Below, piece after piece: positions 29,526 through 37,971 of a stretch of 64,000 bases of DNA. Under the pieces are notes generated by a model, which did not search any database, was not told the DNA's origin, and saw nothing but the letters and a program-made list of their open reading frames with translations. How positions within the stretch are numbered: the first letter of the stretch is position 1; each line of letters starts with the position of its first letter. The stretch is taken from the NCBI GenBank assembly GCA_963781805.1, contig CAWAHF010000004.1, positions 1,984,001 through 2,048,000 on the forward strand. The letters run 5' to 3'. A program made the position numbers and the translations under genes. This stretch comes from JAFGPL01 sp963781805. Lineage in GTDB: Bacteria > Bacteroidota > Bacteroidia > Bacteroidales > UBA10428.

Positions 29526-32500
29526 TTAAAATGTCAAATTAATGCCAATCAAGTAGTTACGTGTCGAAGGCGTGTTAGCGCCGATAATCAGCAGACGACT
29601 CAGGGGAGAAGTGCTGGTAGAAGCAATTGGTACTGCCATATTTCCTCTATCATCAGCGTATGAGTTGGTTTCAGGATCCATACCCGATTCTTTGTGGTAG
29701 GGTGAGAACATCACTAATGGATTCTGTGCTGTTACATAAAGCCGCAGTTTAGATATACCGGCATTTTTCATCCAGCCGATTTGGTTGAAGTTATAACCAA
29801 GTGTAATAGTACGTATCTTCATGTACGATGCATCAAAATAACGCAGGGTAGTAGCATACTTTGGATTGTCACCACTCAATTGTGCTTTAGGATTTGGATA
29901 TTTGGCGCCGGTATTGTCCGGTGTCCAGTAGTCAATCTTTACGTTCCCCCTGCGTCCCGTTTCCAAATTGAGATAGCCATCCGAGGAGTAAAGGGTGCTG
30001 ACAAGCAGACCTCCGCTTTTAAAGGTTCCCACAATACCCAGATCAAATCCCTTATAACTTACACTGGTGTTAAAACCGCCCTGAAATTTAGGCTCCAGGC
30101 TCATAATCTGTCTGTCGTCTGGCCCAATTGCCCGTGTTGGTGTACCATCCGGATTGTAATCGCCGGAATATTTCACCTTAATCATTCCAAGTCTGCTGTC
30201 ACCTCCGCCCGGTTCCAGGATATCCATATACGGATCTCCCGAGTTCCACAATCCTATTTTCTCGTAGTCATAAGCTACATCAATAGGATGGCCTACAAAC
30301 CACCAGTTGGTTTTGTCCTCTGTTTGTCCTGAAGCCAGAGCTACCAACTTGTTGCGATTGGCATAAAGATTGAAGCCTACATCCCATGTCCAGCCATTGA
30401 GATTGTTCAATATTTTTCCATTAAGCGAGAGTTCTATCCCTTTGTTCTGGGTTTCCCCTATATTTGCCGTGACGTTATTCACACCTGACGTGACGGGCAG
30501 GTTAAGATTATAAAGAAGTTCTTTGGTATTGGTAAGATAATACTCTATAGTACCGGACAGACGACCATTCAGTAATGCGAAATCCAGACCATAGTTCCAT
30601 GTTTTAGAGTACTCCCATCCCAAACTAGGATTAGGAAGTTGGGTTACATATACACCCGTGGAGTAAGCACTTCCAAAATTGTAAGGCCTGGTTGTTAAAC
30701 GTCCGAGTGTAGCGTAGGGTAGAACAGCCTGATTGGAAGTCTGTCCATAGCCCACTCGCAATTTAAGCAGGTCTATCTGGCTAAGACTCTTCATAAATGA
30801 CTCATTCGTGATATTCCATCCGACTGATACTGCAGGATAGGTATGCTTCTTATGTCCCGGGGCCAGCCTTGAGGAAGCATCAGAGCGCAGGGTAGCCATC
30901 AACATATAGCGGTTGTCGTATGCATAACTTACGCGTCCCATCCATGATTCCAAACCATACAACTGATAATCCTGGTTATTAGGGTCAATGGTTATCTGGT
31001 CAAGGGGTCCCCGTCCCAGGTTGTAGAATTGGAAGGCGTCGGCAGGAATCTGTTTTCCAGCAATATTGGATCTGTTGTATTTGGTTTGTTCGGCAGAATA
31101 CAATGCTACTACATTCAACTGATGCTTTCCGGCAAAGGTGCGATCGTAGGTTAACAGGTTTTCAATTACCCAATTGGTGGTAAGCCTGTTATCAATAGAA
31201 GCAGTTGAAACGGTGGTAGCATTGCTGCTCATTATTCCCTGTCCGGTGTAGTTGCCCTGATTACTCATGCGGAAATTCAAGCCCAGGTTGACGCGATACT
31301 TTAAGCCTTCGACTCCCGGTATTTTCACTTCGCCGTAGAGGTTATTGTATGATCCATACGCCCTGGTTTGTTGTAACCATATGTCTTTATCCTGATTCAC
31401 TACATCTTTTGTATACACCCACGCATCATCCAATGGCATGTGTACGACTCTTTTCAATGTACCGTCAGCATTATACGGATCAACAATAGGCGACATGCTT
31501 AATACACCGTACAACCCTACCTGGTTACCATCAGTAATGTTATAGTTACTGTTGGTTGTAAGGCCGAAGCGGAAAAATTTACCAACTTCCTGATCAATAG
31601 CACCACGTAATGCAAAACGCTGGTATTGCTGGGTAGGTATTACGGCCTGATCGAGGTAGTATCCTAACCCAAAGGAGTAGCTGCCATGTTCGGTACCGCC
31701 CATAATGCTTAAATCCTGGTTTGAAACTTTAGCAGTTCTGTAAAATAAATCCTGCCAATCGGTATTTGTATTATCGGATTCATCCGTTCCGTTTGAGTAT
31801 ATACCGGCTGCTGCACGAAGCTTAACGAATTCCGGACCGTCCATCATGGGGTATTTAATGGCCTTTTTCGTGCCATAATAACTATTGAAGCTTACCTTTG
31901 CTTTTTGTCCTTTTAGCCCTTTGTTGGAAGTAATCAATATCACACCGTTAGCGCCGCGTGAGCCGTAAATGGCGGTTGCCGAGGCATCTTTCAGGATATC
32001 AATGCTTTTGATGTCGTTAGGGTCAATATCGCTGATTGTTCCTGCAAAAGGAATACCGTCGAGTACTACCAGCGGGTCATTACTGGCTGTCAGAGAGCGT
32101 GTACCGCGAATACGGATTTGCATAGAGGCGCCTGGTTTAGATGAGTTTTGCGACATCTCTACCCCTGCCAGACGTCCTTGCAAGGCGTCCGTGACATTAG
32201 ACGATGCCACTTCTCGCATTTCATCTCCACCCAATGAAGCAACCGAACCTGTTACAGCTTCTCTACGCTGGGTACCGTACCCGATAACAACCACCTCATC
32301 AAGTGATGTAATCTCTGCTATCATCGCAACATTAATTACGGTCTGCTCGTTTACTTTAATGCTTTGATTGTTATATCCAACGAAAGAGAAGGTAAGAACT
32401 GCACCAGGTCCAGGTACATCTATGGTATACTCACCATTCAAATCCGAAGTAATACCTGTGGTAGTACCTTCAATAATAATATTTACCCCCGGTAGAGGTT

Positions 32501-32903
32501 CTCCGGTAGCTGCATCGGTGATTACACCTTTTACAGATATTTGTTGTAATTCTACAGTCGGTGCAATCACAATCAAATTGTTATCGAAAATTTTATAGGA
32601 TACTCTTGAATCACTTAACAATTCATCCATAACTTGCTGAATGGACTGGTCGTTCACTTTTAATGTGACCATCTTATTAAGATCGGTATAAACATCGTTA
32701 AAGAAAAAACGATAATTTGTCTGATTCTCGATAATCTTGAATACACCTTTTACGGTCTGGTCTTTTACGTGCAGGTTTAAACTTTGTCCAATAGAAACAG
32801 TAGCTGAAACCTGCCATACGCAAAAACATAGGGTTAAGAATGTTAGTTTCATACGTAGTGTTAGTTTTTGGTAAAACCAAAGAAATGTTAGTTTTTTTTT
32901 CAT
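29526..32903 (-). CDS. susC: SusC/RagA-family TonB-dependent transporter with STN signalling domain
   Basis: 1125 aa. After the signal region comes an STN (secretin/TonB short N-terminal) domain (about residues 45-115), a carboxypeptidase-D-like fold (VKGVITDAATGEPLPGVNIIIEGTTTG), the plug with the SusC signature VVIGYGTQRREAVTGSVA, and a 22-strand barrel ending in a hydrophobic strand (NYLIGINLTF). It imports oligosaccharides across the outer membrane. The STN domain means it also signals to the anti-sigma factor FecR encoded directly upstream, the usual FecI/FecR arrangement. A second ATG at 32852 (MKLTFLTLCFCVWQVSA) gives a more standard signal peptide and may be the true start. Confidence 0.95.
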   Translation of the reverse strand: MKKKLTFLWFYQKLTLRMKLTFLTLCFCVWQVSATVSIGQSLNLHVKDQTVKGVFKIIENQTNYRFFFNDVYTDLNKMVTLKVNDQSIQQVMDELLSDSRVSYKIFDNNLIVIAPTVELQQISVKGVITDAATGEPLPGVNIIIEGTTTGITSDLNGEYTIDVPGPGAVLTFSFVGYNNQSIKVNEQTVINVAMIAEITSLDEVVVIGYGTQRREAVTGSVASLGGDEMREVASSNVTDALQGRLAGVEMSQNSSKPGASMQIRIRGTRSLTASNDPLVVLDGIPFAGTISDIDPNDIKSIDILKDASATAIYGSRGANGVILITSNKGLKGQKAKVSFNSYYGTKKAIKYPMMDGPEFVKLRAAAGIYSNGTDESDNTNTDWQDLFYRTAKVSNQDLSIMGGTEHGSYSFGLGYYLDQAVIPTQQYQRFALRGAIDQEVGKFFRFGLTTNSNYNITDGNQVGLYGVLSMSPIVDPYNADGTLKRVVHMPLDDAWVYTKDVVNQDKDIWLQQTRAYGSYNNLYGEVKIPGVEGLKYRVNLGLNFRMSNQGNYTGQGIMSSNATTVSTASIDNRLTTNWVIENLLTYDRTFAGKHQLNVVALYSAEQTKYNRSNIAGKQIPADAFQFYNLGRGPLDQITIDPNNQDYQLYGLESWMGRVSYAYDNRYMLMATLRSDASSRLAPGHKKHTYPAVSVGWNITNESFMKSLSQIDLLKLRVGYGQTSNQAVLPYATLGRLTTRPYNFGSAYSTGVYVTQLPNPSLGWEYSKTWNYGLDFALLNGRLSGTIEYYLTNTKELLYNLNLPVTSGVNNVTANIGETQNKGIELSLNGKILNNLNGWTWDVGFNLYANRNKLVALASGQTEDKTNWWFVGHPIDVAYDYEKIGLWNSGDPYMDILEPGGGDSRLGMIKVKYSGDYNPDGTPTRAIGPDDRQIMSLEPKFQGGFNTSVSYKGFDLGIVGTFKSGGLLVSTLYSSDGYLNLETGRRGNVKIDYWTPDNTGAKYPNPKAQLSGDNPKYATTLRYFDASYMKIRTITLGYNFNQIGWMKNAGISKLRLYVTAQNPLVMFSPYHKESGMDPETNSYADDRGNMAVPIASTSTSPLSRLLIIGANTPSTRNYLIGINLTF

Positions 32904-32939
32904 AATTTTGTCGGGTTAATTTAAATTAATGTACATATA

Positions 32940-32957
32940 CTATTCTATGCAGAATAG
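32940..32957 (-). promoter_or_regulatory. Palindrome upstream of susC
   Basis: CTATTCTATGCAGAATAG is a perfect inverted repeat with 7-base arms, lying 37 nt before the susC start. The same half-sites (CTATTC...GAATAG) occur 24 nt before the HTCS gene at 48866-48887. It is a candidate operator or promoter element. Confidence 0.45.
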
Positions 32958-32996
32958 ATATTTGTACTTAAATGAATTAATAAATTTTTCGGAAAG

Positions 32997-33025
32997 CCGG
33001 GATAAGTTGTAGCAGACGATCCCGG
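32997..33025. terminator. Hairpin between fecR and susC
   Basis: CCGGGAT and ATCCCGG pair around a 15-nt loop, followed on the plus strand by T7GGT7. No plus-strand gene ends here. In the minus-strand message it lies between fecR and susC and could act as a partial terminator or a stabiliser of the susC message. Confidence 0.5.
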
Positions 33026-33084
33026 TTTTTTTGGTTTTTTTGTAGTTAGGTCATAGTTTTATGGGTTTTAGTTAAACAAAATAG

Positions 33085-34251
33085 TTAGTTTTTGAATTTG
33101 TCATATAAAGATTTTCTTTTTTGTTCCCCCTTTATTCTCACAATCCCTTTATTGATCTCATATTTCAATGGTGCGGTTAGCTTAAGAATATCTAAAATCT
33201 GTTCAAGGGTTTCTTTATAAAAGGTTCCTGTAAACGTATATTGGTTTAGTTCCGGTGATTCAACACGAATGGTTACATCGAACTTACGTTCGAGTATTGA
33301 AGCAATATTTTTGAGAGATTCGGATTCGATGATCCAGCAATTATCCTTCCACGAAGTATAAATATTTGTATTTATGTCAGATTTTATCTGAACCGATTTA
33401 CTGAAAGAAATATCTTTCTTTTTCTCTAATCTGGTTTCAACAATTCCTTTGTTCAATGCTAAAGAAGTATCAACTTTAGTTGCGGACTTTTCAATTTCAT
33501 AAGATTCCTTGCTAAGTACAACAACTTCTTTGGGTTTCAATGACAGATTTAATCCATTACCTTCTATGTTAACAATTCCTTCAACCAGCGTGGTAGTTAC
33601 ATATTTCTCTTCAGGATATGCTTTTACGTTAAACGATGTACCATATGCTTTAATTTCCAAACCTGAGGTATTAACTATAAAAGGTTGGGCAGGATTTTTT
33701 ATAACTGAAAAATATCCCTCTCCCTCAAGATATACATTGCGGTTATTCATCCCATAATCGGCTTTATAGCTAAAATTGCTGCTTGCATTTAACCATACTT
33801 TTGTACCATCGGGTAATACTACTTCGCTTTTACCGCCTCTTGGGACTATTATCTGGTAATTAATATTGCCAAGAGGTTTAACAGAATTACTCTTGAAAAA
33901 CCATAATGAAGTTAAAACTCCTACTGAAAAGATTAAAATAATAGAAGCAGCAATACGTAAAAAATATTTCAGTTTTCTAACTCTTGAAGGGTTGCTGTCT
34001 GTAACAAATGAATCAATTTTTAATTTCAGCCGATGCAAACTTTTCTTTTTCCGATGACTGAATTTTCCTTGACAATTCAGACCCGCTGTAAGATCAACTA
34101 TTTTTTTATAATCCGAAAACAATTTCCTGTTTTCTTCCGACTGCTGAAGCCAATCCAATAAAGTCTTTTTTTCCTCTGTGGTTGCACTCTGAGATAAATA
34201 CCTGTATATTAACAACCTATATTCTTGTTCAAGATTTTCCTGTGTATTCAT
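33085..34251 (-). CDS. fecR: FecR-family anti-sigma factor
   Basis: 388 aa, inner-membrane. The cytoplasmic N-terminus (about 1-90) has the sigma-binding helices (LLDWLQQSEENRKLFSDYKKIVDL). One membrane helix follows (YFLRIAASIILIFSVGVLTSLWFF). The periplasmic FecR domain has VVLPDGTKVWLNASSNFSYKADY and VYLEGEGYFSVIKN. The C-terminus carries a DUF4974-like secretin-type fold (FTGTFYKETLEQILDILKLTAPLKYEI) that meets the STN domain of SusC. It holds the sigma factor inactive until substrate binding is signalled. It lies between the sigma gene and susC. Confidence 0.93.
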   Translation of the reverse strand: MNTQENLEQEYRLLIYRYLSQSATTEEKKTLLDWLQQSEENRKLFSDYKKIVDLTAGLNCQGKFSHRKKKSLHRLKLKIDSFVTDSNPSRVRKLKYFLRIAASIILIFSVGVLTSLWFFKSNSVKPLGNINYQIIVPRGGKSEVVLPDGTKVWLNASSNFSYKADYGMNNRNVYLEGEGYFSVIKNPAQPFIVNTSGLEIKAYGTSFNVKAYPEEKYVTTTLVEGIVNIEGNGLNLSLKPKEVVVLSKESYEIEKSATKVDTSLALNKGIVETRLEKKKDISFSKSVQIKSDINTNIYTSWKDNCWIIESESLKNIASILERKFDVTIRVESPELNQYTFTGTFYKETLEQILDILKLTAPLKYEINKGIVRIKGEQKRKSLYDKFKN

Positions 34252-34427
34252 ATTAATTATGACTGAAATTTAAAGGGAATAGGGTGACAAAAAAAGATAA
34301 TATTATTAATTAAAAAATGATTTTTTTGTGTTTATGTTTATTACTAATGAGTTATACCGATAGATTAAATGAATCCATCGAACTAACCAATTATTAAATC
34401 GAATTAATTTTCCAACTGCCCTGAAAC

Positions 34428-34985
34428 TCATAAATATTTCGCCAGTTTTATTCTCAGAGTATCCAGAGCCCTGCTTATTTGAGTCTTCACTGTATTTATA
34501 GATAGATCTAACCTTTCAGAAATTTCGTTGTAGGTAAGCAACTCAAACCTGCTTAAATAAAAAATTTCCCGGCATTGTTTAGGTAGTTGATCAATTGCAG
34601 CTATAACATCTTTTTCTACCTCTCTGCTTTGCATCCTGTTAAATATATACTCTTCGTCAGTATCAACAAGCTCATTGATCTGTTGATCGATCTCCCAATT
34701 AATTTCCTGGGTGGCAATACGGTTCTGATTGAGATAATCGATACAGGCATTAAAAACACAGCGAAAGAGATATGGCTTTAATGCAATGTTAATTTGAATC
34801 TGTCCTCTCTTATACCATATCTTAACAAATACATCATTTACTATTTCTTCAGCGATGTCTTCATCTTTAACCAATCCAAAGGAATACAGGCATAACATAT
34901 CGTGATAACGAGAAAACAATAATTCGAATGATTTCTTATCATCTGTTTTTATTTTTACCCAAATTTCGTTATCCGATGGAATCAT
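34428..34985 (-). CDS. ECF sigma factor, FecI type
   Basis: 185 aa with sigma region 2 (FELLFSRYHDMLCLYSFGLVKDEDIAEEIVNDVFVKIW) and region 4 (IDQLPKQCREIFYLSRFELLTYNEISERLDLSINTVKTQISRAL), the standard Bacteroidota ECF pattern. It would direct transcription of the downstream susC and susD genes. The 176-bp gap to fecR leaves room for a separate fecR promoter. The arrangement sigma, anti-sigma, SusC with STN, SusD is a textbook trans-envelope circuit. Confidence 0.95.
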   Translation of the reverse strand: MIPSDNEIWVKIKTDDKKSFELLFSRYHDMLCLYSFGLVKDEDIAEEIVNDVFVKIWYKRGQIQINIALKPYLFRCVFNACIDYLNQNRIATQEINWEIDQQINELVDTDEEYIFNRMQSREVEKDVIAAIDQLPKQCREIFYLSRFELLTYNEISERLDLSINTVKTQISRALDTLRIKLAKYL

Positions 34986-35227
34986 ATATGAAATGGTTTA
35001 AAAAGCCGATGTGGTTTCTTACGTTAAATAAACCCTCTAATACTGAAAGATGTTAGTAACAAATCTACATTAAAATTTAAAATTAAAAAAAAACAAACCA
35101 GCGCGAAAGCTCTTCCCTGTTGTTCTTAATTTCTAGTATACCAAGGGAAACAAGATTTCGATTCGATACCATAATCGCAATGTTTTTGATCTAAAATCAA
35201 TAGACACAGGATAAGGAGGTAATTTAA

Positions 35228-35341
35228 ATGATACATAAAGCTAAATCTAATATTTTTAAATTTTTTTCGAAAAAAAACTACTTTTACACAAGTTTTCCCA
35301 TAGTCATATTTAATCTATTTTATCAAGTCAACCGATTATAA
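35228..35341 (+). CDS. Possible 37-aa peptide behind a strong Shine-Dalgarno sequence
   Basis: An ATG at 35228 follows a perfect AAGGAGGT (35213-35220) at a 7-nt spacing and opens a 37-codon frame (MIHKAKSNIFKFFSKKNYFY...). The peptide is basic with a hydrophobic stretch (FPIVIFNLFY). Shine-Dalgarno sites are rare in Bacteroidota, so the match may be chance. It is the only feature I see in the 34986-35456 gap, and it lies opposite to the flanking genes. I do not recognise it. Confidence 0.2.
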   Translation: MIHKAKSNIFKFFSKKNYFYTSFPIVIFNLFYQVNRL

Positions 35342-35456
35342 AAATAAACTTTGCAACTACACTCTTTTTTAACTATCCTTTCGATACTATTGAATATGCC
35401 CGTTTTGTCTCCTACCATTGTATTATCAATTGAATTTAGCAAAATTCTGTGATATT

Positions 35457-37520
35457 TTACCGTTTTCTCATGTCATTTCTTATTAAATCTTCAAGATCGT
35501 TGACCGGACGTTCAATATCATACGGAATGGGTCGGCGACTGAACTGTTGAAAATAAAGCAAACAGGCATCTTTCCATATCTGTGCATTGCGGCACTGACT
35601 GCGAAGTTTGCTTTGAACCTGAAAAAACCGTTCTGAATCTACATAAGGTTGCACTCTGTCCCAAACCACTTGAAATTGACGAACCTGTTGTAAACCTTCC
35701 TGATAATGATAACATATTTCATCCCATAAGATACGTCCGCTTTTCATTTTATAATCCCAAGGAAGATGGTGGAACCACAACAGATATATTTCAGGACAGG
35801 TTTTCACATCATTAAACAATGAATTAAGAGGCTCGTGGTATTGGTCCACAGCATCACTGCCTGTTCGGGTTCGGTCAAAACCTATTCCACTGGTACCAGC
35901 CTGATGATAATATGGCGGTGTCCAGTCGCGTCTTACACCTTTTGGCGCCCACCAGGGGCCAGGTCCGTAATGTTCGTTGGCAGAAAAAATATGGTGCAAT
36001 CCCAACGGCATCATATAGTTAACTGCAGCCTCCCTACTTTCAAGCATCATCTGCTTAACAGGAACCAAAAAATGCTCGGTCCAGTCGTTTGAAAAAACAG
36101 ATAGACCAGTATTTCCTGAGGGGATATTATTAAACGTAAGCTTAATCCATTCGTCAGCAATTTGTTCACTTGTCAACCTGTTGTTCCAGGCCAGACGGCC
36201 AAATGCATACCAGTTTGCCTGTGCAAAGTGATGACCGCACCAGTTTGTGTCCAGCCCAATATTAGCCACACCTGCAATTGCCGTGAATTTTTGAGGGAAA
36301 ATGCTACCATCTGTACAACGTGCAACAGTGCTACCTGCACCTTCCTGATAAGTGTCGCTTTGCAGGAATTCTTCCCACATGGTTGCCAGAAATACCAGGT
36401 GAATTGACTGTCCGAGATATTCCTGGGTTATCTGTAGTTCGGGCATAACTGAAGTTTTTTTCATGGCGCCAAAAAGCGGACTGAATGGTTCGCGAGGTTG
36501 AAAGTCTATTGGTCCGTTTTTAACCTGGAGAATCACATTATCGCGAAACTTGCCGTCAAGTGGCATAAACTCGTCATAGGCCTGTTTTGCCCGATCTTCA
36601 TCGTTTGCACTATAAACAAACGCACGCCACATTACAATCCCTCCGAAAGGTTTAAGCGCATCGGCCAGCATATTGGCTCCGTCGGCATGCGTACGTCCAA
36701 AATCCTGAGGACCAGGCTGACCTTCACTATTGGCTTTTATTAAAAAACCTCCAAAATCCGGAATCATAGTATAAATTTCTTTCACTTTGCCTTTCCACCA
36801 GTTTATTACTTCAGGGTCTAACGGGTCAGATGTTTTTAGCCCTCCTATTAGTGAGGGAGAAGAAAATTTAACAGACAAGTATGTCCTGATACCGTATGGA
36901 CGAAATACTTCAGCAATAGCCTTTACTCTGTTAAGGTAATCCGCTGTCAATATTAAAGGTGAGGCATTGACATTATCAAGGACAGCCCCGTTAATTCCTA
37001 TGGATGCATTGGCATGTGCATATTCCTGCCATAAAATTTTATCATTTTCAGTAACAACCAATGAATCACTTCCTTTTCGCCAAAAGATGGAACGACCGGC
37101 ATATCCTCGTTCTATTGTTCCATCAGGATTATCCCAATGGTTTAACAAGCGACGTTCATACGAAGGATTACAAATCTCATTCTGAACAGGCTGGCCGGTT
37201 TGCTGACGACGTAAAAGCTCATAAACCCCATATAAGATCCCCAACTCTGTATTAGCCTGAATACCATTTGAGCCAAGCTTAAAACCATCACCTTTAATTG
37301 CTTTGTCAAATTTAATCGTTAATACAACCGATGCCTGGTTTTTTCCTTGCCAGCCTTGTAACAGTTCCTGTTTTGCTATGGTAATGGTTGGAGAACTTTT
37401 AGTACAAACTACCTGAACAGGTACGGAACTTTTATTGCGAAGCCAAAGGTTGTGCCCGTTTTCGGCATGCAAAATTATTGTCACAAGAAGAAGTATAGTA
37501 ATGCTGAATCTAGTTTTCAT
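35457..37520 (-). CDS. GH67 alpha-glucuronidase, exported
   Basis: 687 aa with a signal peptide (MKTRFSITILLLVTIILHAENG). It matches GH67 along its whole length: the N-terminal alpha/beta domain (LGILYGVYELLRRQQTG), the barrel with FGGFLIKANSEGQPGPQDFGRTHADGAN (predicted acid Glu266), KNGPIDFQPREPFSPLF (Asp and Glu of the catalytic centre), and the C-terminal helical domain with WWAPKGVRRDWTPPYYHQA. GH67 enzymes remove 4-O-methyl-glucuronic acid from the non-reducing end of aldouronic acids cut from xylan. The ATG at 37520 was preferred over 37571 because it starts the signal peptide. It is divergent from GH115 and shares its 451-bp upstream region. Confidence 0.95.
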   Translation of the reverse strand: MKTRFSITILLLVTIILHAENGHNLWLRNKSSVPVQVVCTKSSPTITIAKQELLQGWQGKNQASVVLTIKFDKAIKGDGFKLGSNGIQANTELGILYGVYELLRRQQTGQPVQNEICNPSYERRLLNHWDNPDGTIERGYAGRSIFWRKGSDSLVVTENDKILWQEYAHANASIGINGAVLDNVNASPLILTADYLNRVKAIAEVFRPYGIRTYLSVKFSSPSLIGGLKTSDPLDPEVINWWKGKVKEIYTMIPDFGGFLIKANSEGQPGPQDFGRTHADGANMLADALKPFGGIVMWRAFVYSANDEDRAKQAYDEFMPLDGKFRDNVILQVKNGPIDFQPREPFSPLFGAMKKTSVMPELQITQEYLGQSIHLVFLATMWEEFLQSDTYQEGAGSTVARCTDGSIFPQKFTAIAGVANIGLDTNWCGHHFAQANWYAFGRLAWNNRLTSEQIADEWIKLTFNNIPSGNTGLSVFSNDWTEHFLVPVKQMMLESREAAVNYMMPLGLHHIFSANEHYGPGPWWAPKGVRRDWTPPYYHQAGTSGIGFDRTRTGSDAVDQYHEPLNSLFNDVKTCPEIYLLWFHHLPWDYKMKSGRILWDEICYHYQEGLQQVRQFQVVWDRVQPYVDSERFFQVQSKLRSQCRNAQIWKDACLLYFQQFSRRPIPYDIERPVNDLEDLIRNDMRKR

Positions 37521-37759
37521 CTCTTTATTTTTTTCAGCCAATTTATTAATAGAATTCCTAATATCAGGCAATATATATTTAAATCAAGACAATTCCCTCA
37601 ATTGAACATCAATTTTCTTTCCGATGAAATAATTTTTATAGCAATTGAATCAAAATTGATATTTATTCCAACCAAACCATCTTATTTTTGATTTTGAACA
37701 TTACAAACTAAGACAGTACACTCAACTCCTAAAAGAACCTTATGATTCTTTGTTTGCAG

Positions 37760-37774
37760 AGGGTAATATACCCT
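37760..37774. promoter_or_regulatory. Small palindrome in the GH67/GH115 divergent promoter region
   Basis: AGGGTAATATACCCT has 6-base arms. It lies between two divergent glucuronidase genes, where a shared operator would be expected. Evidence is the symmetry and location only. Confidence 0.3.
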
Positions 37775-37896
37775 AATGGACTTCTTGGAACAAAATTAAA
37801 GCTGGAATAATAAAAATTAAAACGAAAATTCACAACCTAATATCACTATTTACAGATAACAATCTTGTTAAGATTGATTGAAATAGATTTTCAAAT

Positions 37897-37915
37897 TAGC
37901 GTGAGTTTGATATAA
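37897..37915 (+). repeat. Solo arm of the AACGTGAGTTYGATATA repeat family (copy B)
   Basis: TAGCGTGAGTTTGATATAA differs by one base from the arm at 48799-48817. No inverted partner is found within the gap, so it is a remnant or a solo end. It lies 57 nt before the GH115 start and could affect its promoter. Confidence 0.5.
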
Positions 37916-37971
37916 AAGCGGGGTTCAATCGGGTGTTTGAGAAATTGTAAATATTATTTGAAAATATTCAT

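Noticed and set aside
35213..35220. AAGGAGGT as part of an rRNA operon fragment
   Set aside because: No flanking 16S-like sequence is present, so it is only a Shine-Dalgarno-like octamer.
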